Below are positions 47,085 through 56,315 of a stretch of DNA of 64,000 nt, in pieces. Each line of letters opens with the position of its first letter. The stretch's first letter is position 1. Position numbers and translations under genes: made by a program. The notes under the pieces were generated by a model. The model had not been told where the DNA came from. It saw only the letters and a list, made by a program, of their open reading frames with translations, and searched no databases. Source of the stretch: Thinopyrum elongatum (lineage: Eukaryota > Streptophyta > Magnoliopsida > Poales > Poaceae); assembly GCA_011799875.1 (NCBI GenBank), contig CM022303.1, positions 187,712,088-187,776,087 on the forward strand, given 5' to 3'.

Positions 47085-47157
47085 TGGAGATGCGGGGGAT
47101 CGAACCCCGTGCCTCCCGCATGCAAAGCGGGCGCTCTACCATTTGAGCTACATCCCC
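47085..47157 (-). tRNA. tRNA-Ala (anticodon TGC)
   Basis: 73 bases on the - strand. Acceptor stem GGGGATG/CATCTCC with discriminator A, D arm GCTC...GAGC, anticodon stem CCCGC/GCGGG with loop TTTGCAT, T arm CGGGG-TTCGATC-CCCCG. Internal Pol III boxes A (TAGCTCAAATGG) and B (GGTTCGATCCC) are intact. A T6 terminator lies four bases after the gene (47075-47080). All stems pair (one G-U), so it should be functional. No intron. Confidence 0.97.
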
Positions 47158-47253
47158 TTTGGTTAACTTTTTAACCTTAAGCTATAAAATCTTGTTGTAC
47201 TTCTGCAACGCGAAGACTAACCAGCATGGGCCAATGTTTAACCTATGATGACA

Positions 47254-47410
47254 GGCCCACTTTTGTGCGCCTGATGGCCCGTGGCAGATTTAAGAATTGG
47301 CCTGCTCAAAAGTTGTCCAGCAGGGAGGGTTCAGTGGTTCAGCGAGGCTGGAGACATATTAGTCCCACTTCGGCCGGAGGGAGCAAGCGCGTGGAAGGGA
47401 GGTCTTTAAG
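47254..47410 (+). promoter_or_regulatory. snRNA-type promoter (MSP, USE, TATA-like)
   Basis: GTCCCACTTCG at 47362-47372 matches the plant snRNA upstream sequence element RTCCCACATCG at 10 of 11 bases. GGCCCA (47254-47259) and GGCCCG (47276-47281) upstream fit the monocot-specific RGCCCR element. CTTTAAG at 47404-47410 sits about 31 bp after the USE, nearer Pol II than Pol III snRNA spacing. A transcript would begin near 47435; its sequence matches none of the U1-U6, U3, U11 or U12 RNAs I know. Confidence 0.4.
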
Positions 47411-47795
47411 AGGGGACCCGGGTGCGCCTAGGGAAAGCATGATCCTTCAGGCAGCAAAGGGAAATGAGGAGTGGTACAGGCTCGCTGAATTATGCGAGAG
47501 GGGTGCTCGCCCCAATAAGCCTGTTACGACACTGGGGCATCCCCGTGATTTACCATCTGATCCTGAATATAAAATTTAAAGTATATCTTCTTTTGAAAAT
47601 TCTCCAGTTTTTTTGAGTCTTGGTTTTGTTTTGCCTATATTTTTATCAACTTCTTATTTGGACTTGGTTTGGATTTTTGTTTTGGTCTCCAAAGTTTGAT
47701 TTCATTTTCCTTGTTTGCTGATCTTTTTTTTTTGGGGTTGAGATCGGACGCATTGTGGTCAGCCCGCACACGGCCTTCCACCTGATCCGGCAGAG

Positions 47796-49557
47796 TTGGC
47801 CAACATGGCGACTGGTTTTTATGAGAACCTGTACACGTCGGAAGGAACTATAGGAATTGAGGAAGTATTATCACATATACCCCGCAGAGTGGATGGAGGC
47901 ATGAACGCTAAGCTCAATGCTCCTTACAGCAAAGATGAAGTAAAGGAGGCACTTTTTCAAATGTTTTCAATGAAAGCACCTGGTCCTGACGGTTTTCCTG
48001 CACATTTTTTTCAGAGGCATTGGGAGCTTTGTGGTGAAGAAATAACAGGCATGATTATCAGGTTGCTCAATGGAGAGGACTCACGGAGGATATTAATCGC
48101 ACGTTCATCGTTTTGATTCCCAAGATTGCCAGTCCAAAATTATTAGGACAATTTCGACCTATAAGTCTTTGCAACGTGGTATATAAGATCGCGTCAAAGG
48201 TCTTAGCTAATAGGTTGAAAATCATTCTCCCAGAGGTTATTTCCGAAGAGCAGTCGGCTTTCGTTCCTGGAAGACTCATCACGGATAATTTTATAACGGC
48301 ATATGAGTGCTTACATTATATGAAAACAAGGAGGATTAGAGATAATCGCTTCTGTGCCCTCAAGTTAGATATGATGAAGGCATATGATCGGCTTGAGTGG
48401 TCTTATTTGAGAGCGGTGATGCTCAAGATGGGGATTAGTCCACGATTCACAGAGACTGTCATGAGGGAGACCCTATATCCCCGTACCTATTTTTGTTAGC
48501 AGCAGCAGAGGGGCTGTCATGCTTACTTAAAGCTCCAGATCCTGGGGTTTGGGGTTTGACTGTAGCGACAGCAGCTCCATCGATTAATCATCTTCTTTTC
48601 GGGGATGATAGCCTTTTATTCTTTGATGCAACAAGTGGCAGTGCAGTTAAGGTTCGGGAACTGTTGAGAAAATATTGTGATGCCTCAGGACAACGTATAA
48701 ACACCGATAAATCTTCAATCTACTTTAGCAAGGGGGTCTCAGAACAAACAAGGCATGAAATAAAAAATATCCTAGATGTACAGAATGAATCCTTGGCAGA
48801 GAAATACCTAGGGTTGCCTAGTGATGTTGGAAGGAGCAAGGAAGGATGCTTCAGGTATTTAAAGGATAGAATTTGGAAGCACATCCAAGGATGGATGGAG
48901 AAATGCCTGTCGGCAGGAGGAAAGGAAGTCCTCATAAAATCTGTGGCACAATCTATTCCAACTTACTCCATGTCCTGTTTTAAACTACCGCGTGGATTGA
49001 GCGAGCACATAAATGGTCTTCTCCGCAAATTCTGGTGGGGAAGTAAACAAGGCAAGCGGAAAGCAGCATGGGTATCATGGAGGACAATGTGTAAACCAAA
49101 GAACATGGGAGGTCTGGGCTTTCGCGACATTGAACTTTTTAATTTGGCGTTGTTGGCGCGACAAGTGTGGCGACTCTTACAAGAGCCCGAGTCACTAAGT
49201 GCAAGGATACTAAGGGCTCGGTACTATCCGCAGGGGGATCTTCTTGGTGCGACTGTGGGAAATAACCCATCCCAGGTGTGGCGATCACTGGTGGAAGGGA
49301 GAGACCTCCTCGCTTTGGGTCTGATCAGAAGGATTGGATCGGGGTCAGATACACTTATATGGCGAGATAACTGGCTGCCGCATGATTTTATGTTGAAGCC
49401 ACTGTGTTCTGTTTCGGCTAACCCGCCGCAGTTAGTCTCAGAGCTCATCCACACAACAACTAGAACATGGAACAGGACGAAATTGGAGGAACATTTTACA
49501 AATCCAGATGTGGAGGAGAGGTGTCTTCTCTGTAAAATCCGCCTACAAGATGATTAA
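47796..49557 (+). pseudogene. LINE reverse transcriptase (broken)
   Basis: Three frames in order: 47796-48116 (SKDEVKEALFQMFSMKAPGP, DGFPAHFFQRHW), 48113-about 48465 ([50 protein letters not shown]) and about 48467-49557 ([13 protein letters not shown], catalytic FGDDSLLF). At 48465 about 30 residues of the RT palm before GDP are missing, an internal deletion. The thumb and connection follow: YLGLPSDVGRSKEG, FWWGSKQGKRKAAWVSW. One more frameshift is near 49510. Confidence 0.88.
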
Positions 49558-50596
49558 TGGGATTAAGCATCAACAGGAGGAGTGGCTTGAGCAAAGGCCG
49601 GGTCGCTCGAACAGAGAAGCAGATAGTAAATCCTGGACTACCTTATGGAAGGTGAAGGTAGCCTCAAAAATTCGAATATTTGTATGGAGACTGGCGCAAA
49701 TGTCCTTGCCAACAGGGACGATCCGCCATGAGAGGAAGATGGCCACCTCTTTAGCGTGCTCTATCTATAATGTTGATGTTGATTCATGGCGCCACTCGTT
49801 GTTTGAGTGTCACATGGCACGTTGCGTCTGGGCCTTGGGTGACGAAGAAGTTTTGGAACACTTGCTGTCTAACCGAAGTGATGATGCTAGATTATGGCTA
49901 TTCTGGCTTTTCGAGACTATGAACCAGCAGGACCTCGCAAGGGTGCTCATCACTATGTGGGCAATTTGGTGGGCAAGAAGGAAGGCAATACATGACGATG
50001 AATTCCAAAGCCCTTTGTCTACGATGAGTTTTGTGAATCGTTATTTGCAGGACCTGGAGATTGCCACTGTCAGAAATGCGAGCAATACACGAGCAGCACC
50101 TCCAAGAGCTCATCTTTGGAAGCCTCCAGGAGAGGAAGCAGCCAAGATAAATGTCGATGGAGCAATATCTCGGCAGGGGAGAAAAGGAGCTGCAGCGGCT
50201 GTCTGTAGGGACAGAGACGGCCAGTACCTTAGGTCCTCGGCCGTGGTTTTTGATGGTTTGGTTGATGCTCCCAGTCTTGAAGCTCAAGCATGCAATGAAG
50301 CGCTGGCTCTCGCTAAAGATCTTAACCTATCACATGTGGTTATTGGCTCGGACTGCTTGCAGGTCGTCTCAAACATAAATGGAGATACTACTCCTTCGTA
50401 TGCTTTAGTCTTGAGTGAAATTAGAGATAGAACTAAAGATTTTGTAAAAGTTAGTTTTCGTTTCGAAAACAGGGAGATAAATTTGGAAGCTCATGCCTTA
50501 GCTAAGGCAGCTTCGTCGCTCCCTGTTGGACGCCACATGTGGCTAGGGATCCTTCCAGACATCATTTGTATTCCTTCAGTTCTGAATGTTGAATAA
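49508..50596 (+). pseudogene. LINE C-terminal zinc-binding and RNase H part
   Basis: Continues the LINE frame after the shift at about 49510. It includes WKVKVASKIRIFVWRLAQMS, the zf-RVT type region with SWRHSLFECHMARCVWALG, and an RNase H domain: KINVDGAISRQGRKGAAAAV, LEAQACNEALALAKD, VVIGSDCLQVVSNING, EAHALAKAAS. The acidic residues of RNase H (Asp in NVDGA, Glu in LEAQA, Asp in GSDC) are kept. The frame is open to TAA at 50594-50596. Confidence 0.88.
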
Positions 50597-50622
50597 AATC
50601 CCTAGTTCACCTAAAAAAAAAG

Positions 50623-51420
50623 CTAGTTGCAACAACAGTAGCCCTCCCTATGCAGCGCTGCCCCGCATCCCATGCATCAATGCCTCGTTAGTCGGCTTGA
50701 TGAGGCCGCTTGTTGCATCGCCGAGATGGGCTCGTAGCAGCACCCAACCATACAGTTGCTACATCCAAAGATTGGCACAGTTGTATCAACTATAGAGCAG
50801 AGCATTTTGTCAAAAAAAAACTATAAAGCAGAGCACACATCACTCTGCCAAACACACCTGCGTGCCAATTTATTTCTCTCGTCACGCTTAAGAGCCAATT
50901 CCAAATGGGGAACGTTTGTATACGGCGGACCGGCCGATCGCGTGTCGTGCGTCGGATCACCTAATATCGTGCGTCTCCTAGTGCGCTGCGCTAGACACAT
51001 GTCCAGTGGGCCATACGCACAGCATTCTCTATCCAGTACGATCTGGAGAGTTCCCTTGCCTCGTTCCCCAATCATGGCTCTTATCCTCTCCCCAGTCCTC
51101 ACCTTCCCTTGCGATAGATCGGGCCGCCCGCCATTGTCATTGCACGAGCCGCTGGAATCTCCCCTCTTCCACCCCCATCCTTACTCCCCTGCCTTCATGC
51201 CGACAAGCCGGACTGCGCCTCCGCGAAACTTTTTGTTGCAAAATGCCCTCCGGTCCTGCAAGCCGTCAGGGGGCGGGGGCAACCGGGTGCCGGATCTAGG
51301 ATCGGTGCTGCTTGGTTTTGGGACCGACGCTACGCGGTGCTGGAGCGGTGGCCACAAGATTGAAGACGACGGTGGCGACAAGTGCTGGAGAGCCACGGTG
51401 GCCGGCGTTCAGGGCGTTTG
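50623..51420. other. Gene-poor stretch after the LINE
   Basis: The long frame here (50756-51421) has no domain and unusual composition; I do not accept it as a gene. A micro-insertion with target duplication lies at 50789-50835. Confidence 0.4.
50789..50835 (+). mobile_element. Micro-insertion: 15 bp, A-tailed, with 16-bp duplication
   Basis: ACTATAGAGCAGAGCA (50789-50804) and ACTATAAAGCAGAGCA (50820-50835) flank TTTTGTC plus A8. 15 of 16 duplication bases agree. Confidence 0.6.
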
Positions 51421-51439
51421 AAACCATGGCAACAAGTGT

Positions 51440-51920
51440 GGGAGATTAGGTGAGGTTCTTTTTTGCTGGAAGCAGCCCCAAATTTTGCTACCATTGTCTT
51501 CTTCTTTTGCTGGAAACAGTCATTTTTTGCCACCACGGTTGTTTTTTGCTGGAACCAGCATACCAATTTGCTACCATCATGTCCGATTTTTGCTGGAACA
51601 AACCCCAAATTTTGCTACCATGTTTTTTTTTTGGGTAGAAGTAGAACCAGAGTACCAATTTTGCTACCATCATCTTCGGTTTTTGCTGGAACCAATCAAA
51701 AAATTTGCTACCATGTATTTTGTTTGATGGAACCAGTGTACTAGTTTTTGCTACCACCGTTTCAAGTTTTGCTACTATCAGCATGGTCAATTGCTGCATC
51801 CTTTTTCATGACGCGCCAAGACCCACGATTATGTGTTTTTGCTGCAACCATTCTTGTTTTTGCTACTACGGTGTTCAGGATTGATGCTTATGTTGACAGT
51901 TTTTGCTACTACCATGGATG
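51440..51920. repeat. Degenerate minisatellite, TTTGCTGGAACCA / TTTGCTACCA
   Basis: About ten irregular copies of TTTTTGCTGGAACCAG and TTTGCTACCAT alternate at 30-60 bp intervals. GC-rich decayed sequence up to about 52280 belongs to the same block. Open frames through it are by-products of the repeat. Confidence 0.7.
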
Positions 51921-52434
51921 AACAAAGGGAAGGCCATGGAGTCAGATTCGCTGGGACGGGGGACGGCGGTGGCGGCGGAGCTGCAACGAAAAATTGGATC
52001 GGATTTTGCAGTTCTTTTTTCTGCAGTACCTCGACGGCCGGTGCTGGGGATGCGATGGTGTGCCCTTGTGCTGCAACCACGGGGCGGTCGGGAGTTGCAA
52101 TGACGACCTCGGGCACGACGGCAGCGACCTCGCGCGCGACGACGGCTACTTGTTTACGGTGCGCCGGCACGAGCAACCGACGGCAAGCGCGGGTCACGGG
52201 GCGGCTAACGAGCGCATTGTTGCGTGGCCGTGCAGGAGGCCGGCGAGCGCGGATGAAGACGAGCGGTTGCGCTGGGCTCTATCCTCTCTTTTTTTTTCTG
52301 TGAGATGAACGCAGTATCATACAGTTTGAAAGCGATGTATCGTGTGGTAGGCAGCGACCGGCTCAAATTTGGGCCGGCGCGCCAGCGCCTATGACTCGCC
52401 TTGAGCCTGAACGAGCTAGGTCCGTACCAATTGC

Positions 52435-52487
52435 GAACTAGTGATGGTACTCCCGCAAAAAAGAAAAAAAGAACTAGTGATGGTACT
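52435..52487 (+). mobile_element. Micro-insertion: 19 bp, A-rich, with perfect 17-bp duplication
   Basis: GAACTAGTGATGGTACT stands at 52435-52451 and 52471-52487; between lies CCCGC followed by A6GA7. Confidence 0.7.
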
Positions 52488-52489
52488 TT

Positions 52490-52536
52490 AGAATGCATTT
52501 TTGATTGACTTTCCAAAAAAAAAAGAATGCATTTTT
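52490..52536 (+). mobile_element. Micro-insertion: 21 bp, A-tailed, with perfect 13-bp duplication
   Basis: AGAATGCATTTTT stands at 52490-52502 and 52524-52536; between lies GATTGACTTTCC plus A9. Confidence 0.7.
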
Positions 52537-52832
52537 AGCTCTGATTTTTTTTCCTTTTTACCACGACTTCCACCAATGCGATTTCATGACAAAACATTGC
52601 AAGCACTCTAAACATTTCTTAAACTTTGCCAAAAAATCAGATTTTTTTGAAATTATTTTTTATTTTTTTGATTTTACTATTCGCGCCAGGATCATTTGAG
52701 CTTGAGAACCAGCTTTACAACGACAAAGCGAAAAACGGTGCGGCAAAACGCACTTTTCTTCCAGTACAGTTTTTTTTTTCATGGCGAGTCCCCATCTTCT
52801 CTTGATTTTGGACGAGGCTTCAGTGTTCACCG

Positions 52833-53234
52833 TTACACCACAACCCAAAGCAAGAGACATGGAACGATCACGTAATAGGCAACGGCGGCGACGGGAGTCG
52901 GTGGCACGAGCACCGAAGAAGCGGACTCGTTGTAGTAGGGAAGGTAGCCGATCGGAGGCGCTTGGTAGTATGGCTGCTGAGGCGTGTTTTGGCCGCCGCA
53001 GCAAACGGGTGCCACCGGCGGGCATGGCGCCTGCATGCCCGGCGAGGGCGGTGTCGTCGACAGCGGAGGGCCGCCGTAGATCGGCAGCGGCTGCGGCGGT
53101 GGCTGGCACCCGGCGCCGTTGCACAGGCCTTGAGCCGTGGTGGCGTTGCCGCCTGCAGCGTCGCCGGCCTCAGATGCTGCTGCCGCCACAGCTGCACTCG
53201 CCAGCAGCAAGGCATGCAACAAGAGAAGCGTCAT
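52833..53234 (-). CDS. Small secreted, proline-rich, probable GPI-anchored protein
   Basis: 133 codons, ATG at 53234, no intron seen. Residues 1-20 (MTLLLLHALLLASAAVAAAA) are a clear signal peptide. The middle is rich in Pro, Gly and Tyr with several Cys (CNGAGCQPPPQPLP, CPPVAPVCCGGQ), like small extensin-related wall proteins. The end has small residues (NESASS), a short spacer and a hydrophobic tail VAAVAYYVIVPCLLLWVVV, the pattern of a GPI-anchor signal. The product would sit on the outer face of the plasma membrane or in the wall. A TATA box lies 65 bp upstream. The other long frames over this gene are shadows. Likely a host gene; not named. Confidence 0.7.
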   Translation of the reverse strand: MTLLLLHALLLASAAVAAAASEAGDAAGGNATTAQGLCNGAGCQPPPQPLPIYGGPPLSTTPPSPGMQAPCPPVAPVCCGGQNTPQQPYYQAPPIGYLPYYNESASSVLVPPTPVAAVAYYVIVPCLLLWVVV

Positions 53235-53297
53235 AGTGTTGGATGTTGCCGTAGTTGTTGTCAGATATTCTTGGCAGCCGTGTGTTGCGGTGGAGGA

Positions 53298-53305
53298 CTA
53301 TATAA
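53298..53305 (-). promoter_or_regulatory. TATA box of the GPI-type protein gene
   Basis: - strand ATTATATAGTCC, about 65-70 bp before ATG 53234. Confidence 0.55.
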
Positions 53306-53659
53306 TCGGTCTGAGTATACAGGTAAGGTACATGCACCATGACACATGGGGAGCCATGTGTTGGAGGCTGAGATGCCCTACGCTAGCTTATGGAGACGGA
53401 GACACTGGTCGCTCTGTCTCTTCTGAAGGTCAGCTTGGAGATAACTGGATATACACGAGTGCGTTCGTAGCAGCAGTTTCCAGCAAGATTCAAGGGGAAA
53501 AAACAAAAGTAGTTTCCAGTTCTATTATATCGATTCAACGTGTGCATACTGGGGTTACACCACGGCTACGTCAGCCACCTTGTCATAGTGCAATCGCAGT
53601 TTCGGTGCCTACCAGGCTACCATACTTTTCCAACAAAAAACATGAGTTCTCCCCACAAG

Positions 53660-53724
53660 AAACACGAGTTTAGCACATCCAACACAAAAAAACGCGATGT
53701 GTTGGATGTGCTAAACTCGTGTTT
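53660..53724. repeat. Perfect 27-bp inverted repeat, 11-base loop
   Basis: Arms 53660-53686 and 53698-53724 are exact complements; loop A6CGCGA. Shorter relatives of the arm (ACATGAGTT, CGTGCTAAACAC) flank it. Confidence 0.9.
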
Positions 53725-53752
53725 TTCGTGCTAAACACACACACACACAAAA

Positions 53753-53860
53753 AAACAGCTTTACAAATAACTGTTCACATCCAACACTGTCCTAAGATCT
53801 TCGGTTCAGGACTTCAGTTTCAACACAAGAGCATATGAACAGTTATTTGTAAAGTTGTTT
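53753..53860. repeat. MITE-like foldback, 25-bp arms
   Basis: Arms 53753-53777 and 53836-53860 (AAACAGCTTTACAAATAACT...) pair with one G-U; the 58-base centre is unique. This has the build of a tiny foldback transposon, though I see no clear target duplication. Confidence 0.7.
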
Positions 53861-54184
53861 TTCCTAATACTCCCGAAAATCACATGAGTGATCACCCTGA
53901 GCTTTTCAAATAATTGAAGAATAAATCACATGCCTTTTTTTTGCCAAAAATCAGCAACGAGCAATCTGGCAGCAAGTACATAAGCCGAACCAGTCTGGTA
54001 AAAAAAGACTGCCGCAGAACCTGCAACTTTCCTGAGTACTCCAAATGTTGCGGGCATAGAGAGTTAACAGACGCCTTAAGAATTCTCAGTGTTTAGCCTC
54101 CTACTTGGTGCAACCTGAGGAAAACACCAAATCTTGCATCATACTGTGATCTGGTGAAATCGTACGGTCAATAGCACGACGTAG

Positions 54185-55575
54185 TCAAGCAATACGTTTT
54201 ACAGCTTCTGTTCCAGAGACAAGCGTATCGTCTACAAATGGTATGGTCTTCCATACTTTTAATCCTACTGGCGCTGGACTACTTTCAGGACCTGAAAGAT
54301 ATATACATCAATAGTATAATGGAGTGATCGAAAGAATGAAGATAACCAAACTCTTTGTCCCAAGGCTGGCAATACAAACCTTGACATCTCGAGTCATCCT
54401 CCATACAAACTGCCATGTAATGAGAACTATTTAGCTCCGCGAGAGCAAATAGCCAATTCTCAGACAGATGATCACACCCAGAGTTGGAATCATTACATAC
54501 TTTCAATGCCTGGAAAATCCAACGAGTCAAGGCAGATGAAAAAATGATTTGCTGTTAAATTGCAATAACATAACGTGCCTGACTTCTGTGATGTCCTATG
54601 ATGCATAAAAACCAGATACTTTTCCTTTAAGAAAAATATAGGACGGTGTTACCATCCAAAACCAAAAAAAAGGGTAGGCATCTAATTTTTTTTTAAGAAA
54701 CAGTAGGCATATAATTTTGATTTCGCGTGCAGGCAATGCTTTAATTGTGTTGGCGTGATTGCATAGCACATGGTGGACCTCACAAATGCAATATTGATTT
54801 CTGCTTTCTTCTTATTTTGCTTTCTTATTTGGAGGTTTTCCCCGTTGTTTTTCTATTTGAAATAAATACTGATTTCTGCTATTAAATATGTGACACATGT
54901 GAAATTTGAGAATTTCTTGTGAATCTGGCATTAAACCCTGAAATACATGTGAAACACATCCCAAAAATGATAAAGAAAAGGTCAAACAACTATGAGTCTT
55001 CTCAAATTTATTGACTCGGTCAAGATCCATGTAAAATGTATTGAATTGTTTAGTGAAACTTAGTTTGGATTACAGCAAAACCTGATTAACCTACTGCAAA
55101 GCATGTGGTGAAATTTTGCAAAACATATGTGAAACTACTATTGAATGTTTTGGAACATGGTGGAGCCCGTGCAGTGAGAAAAAAGAGGCTGACATGATAT
55201 GTGAGGGTGAGTGGCAGGACATATTACATCTCAACCGTTGACAGAGATGGCCAAAATAGAGGGTGAGATGCTATCCCGGTTGTTTTAAGAACCAACGGTA
55301 GACCAGCCCATAGCGGCATTTTATTTCCGTATGAAAATTGCTTGACATGAAATCTGACAGTTGAGCTAAGACACAGGTGTCACAAAATATCATGTGAATT
55401 TTGTTCAGACACATAGTTCTGAAGCTCCCTCACACATATAAAAAAACAAAGAAGGGGAAAGGTCAAAGCTACATACCTTAGAAACCCGAATTCCCTTGCT
55501 TGTTTCCAAGTTGATTGTAAACTCATTGAGTGGAGCACCTGACAAACCCAATCCAAGAGCCTTTACATATGCTTC
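54185..55575 (-). CDS. 4'-phosphopantetheinyl transferase, last three exons
   Basis: Exons on the - strand: 55575-55477 (99 bp), 54509-54380 (130 bp), 54291-54185 (107 bp to TGA), with AG/GT borders (TATAG/GAAGC, CTAAG/GTATG, TTCCAG/GCATTG, CAAG/GTTTG, TTTCAG/GTCC) and joined phase. The first gives EAYVKALGLGLSGAPLNEFT, the hallmark K-EAYVKA helix of Sfp-type transferases, which move the phosphopantetheine arm of CoA onto carrier proteins. The others give WLFALAELNSSHYMAVCMED and GLKVWKTIPFVDDTLVSGTE, as in plant homologues. No stop or shift in these 112 codons. Earlier exons are missing: retrotransposon D sits in the intron 28 bp upstream. Whether the rest lies beyond D cannot be seen here. 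Confidence 0.85.
54674..54718 (-). mobile_element. Micro-insertion in the transferase intron, 13 bp with 16-bp duplication
   Basis: GTAGGCATCTAATTTT (54674-54689) and GTAGGCATATAATTTT (54703-54718) flank T5AAGAAACA, which on the - strand ends in A5. One mismatch in the duplication. Confidence 0.55.
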
Positions 55576-55603
55576 CTATAAATGTAGAAATCAACGATGC
55601 TTC

Positions 55604-56079
55604 TGTCGGTGTCAAAACCGGCTGATCTCGGGTAGGGGGTCCCAAACTGTGCGTCTGAGGATCGAAGGTAACAAGGGACAAAGGGAACACGATGTTTACC
55701 CAGGTTCGGACCGTCTTAATGGAGGTAAAACCCTACGTCCTGCTTGATTGTATTTGATGAGTATGAAGGTTACAAGAGTTGATCTACCTCGAGATCGTGA
55801 TGGCTAAACCCTAGATGTCTAGCCTATGGGAGTTATAATGACCTCTACGGACTAAACCCCTCCGGTTTATATAGACACCGGAGGGGGCTAGGGTTGTACA
55901 GAGTCGGTTTACAGAGGAAGGAAATTACACATCCGAATGCCAATCTTGCCATCCACGCAAAGGAGAGTCCCATCCAGACACGGGGAAAGGCCTTCTATCT
56001 TATATCTTCACGGCCCATCAGTCCGGCCCATGTCACATTACCCGGACGCCCGAGGACCCCTTAATCCGGGACTCCCTCA
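55604..56079 (-). repeat. 3' LTR of element D
   Basis: 476 bp, TGTCGGTGTCAAAACCGGCT to GGGACTCCCTCA, clearly the same family as the LTRs of C but with many differences. Confidence 0.92.
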
Positions 56080-56307
56080 GTAGCCCCCGAACTTGCCTTC
56101 AATGACGATGTAGTATCCGGCTTGTGTCTTCGGCTTTGCAAGGCGGGTTCTTCATTTGTACTTTGGATTGACGACAATCCGGTTCTGACCTCGATGTGCT
56201 GCCTTTATGATCCTTTTCTGTGGTCGCTTCGATTTCCGCGCGCCGGGCAAATACGAATGGTCTGTGATTTTTTGCAAATAAGCCCCTCACCATGTTCGGA
56301 CGGCATC

Positions 56308-56315
56308 TATATAAG
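56308..56315 (+). promoter_or_regulatory. TATA box of the antisense gene in element D
   Basis: TATATAAG, 84 bp before ATG 56397, in the same place as in element C. Confidence 0.6.

Larger units (their letters stand above)
47740..50622 (+). mobile_element. LINE (non-LTR retrotransposon), 5'-truncated
   Basis: Carries RT and RNase H of an L1-type plant LINE but no ORF1 or endonuclease, as expected of a 5'-truncated insertion. It ends with an A9 run (50614-50622) shortly after the stop. The 5' edge is an estimate, and I could not find a target duplication. Confidence 0.75.

Noticed and set aside
47226..47579. 117-codon frame between the tRNA and the LINE
   Set aside because: No domain; it overlaps a better explained snRNA-type promoter, and composition does not look coding.
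47435..47600. Telomerase RNA or a known spliceosomal snRNA behind the USE promoter
   Set aside because: No CTAAACCC template and no match to U1-U6, U11, U12 or U3 starts that I know.
50756..51421. 221-codon frame
   Set aside because: Low similarity to any known protein type, mixed composition, no promoter or splice logic; probably chance.
52868..53342. Frames opposite to and offset from the GPI-type gene
   Set aside because: Arg/Ala-rich shadows of the GC-rich gene at 52833-53234.
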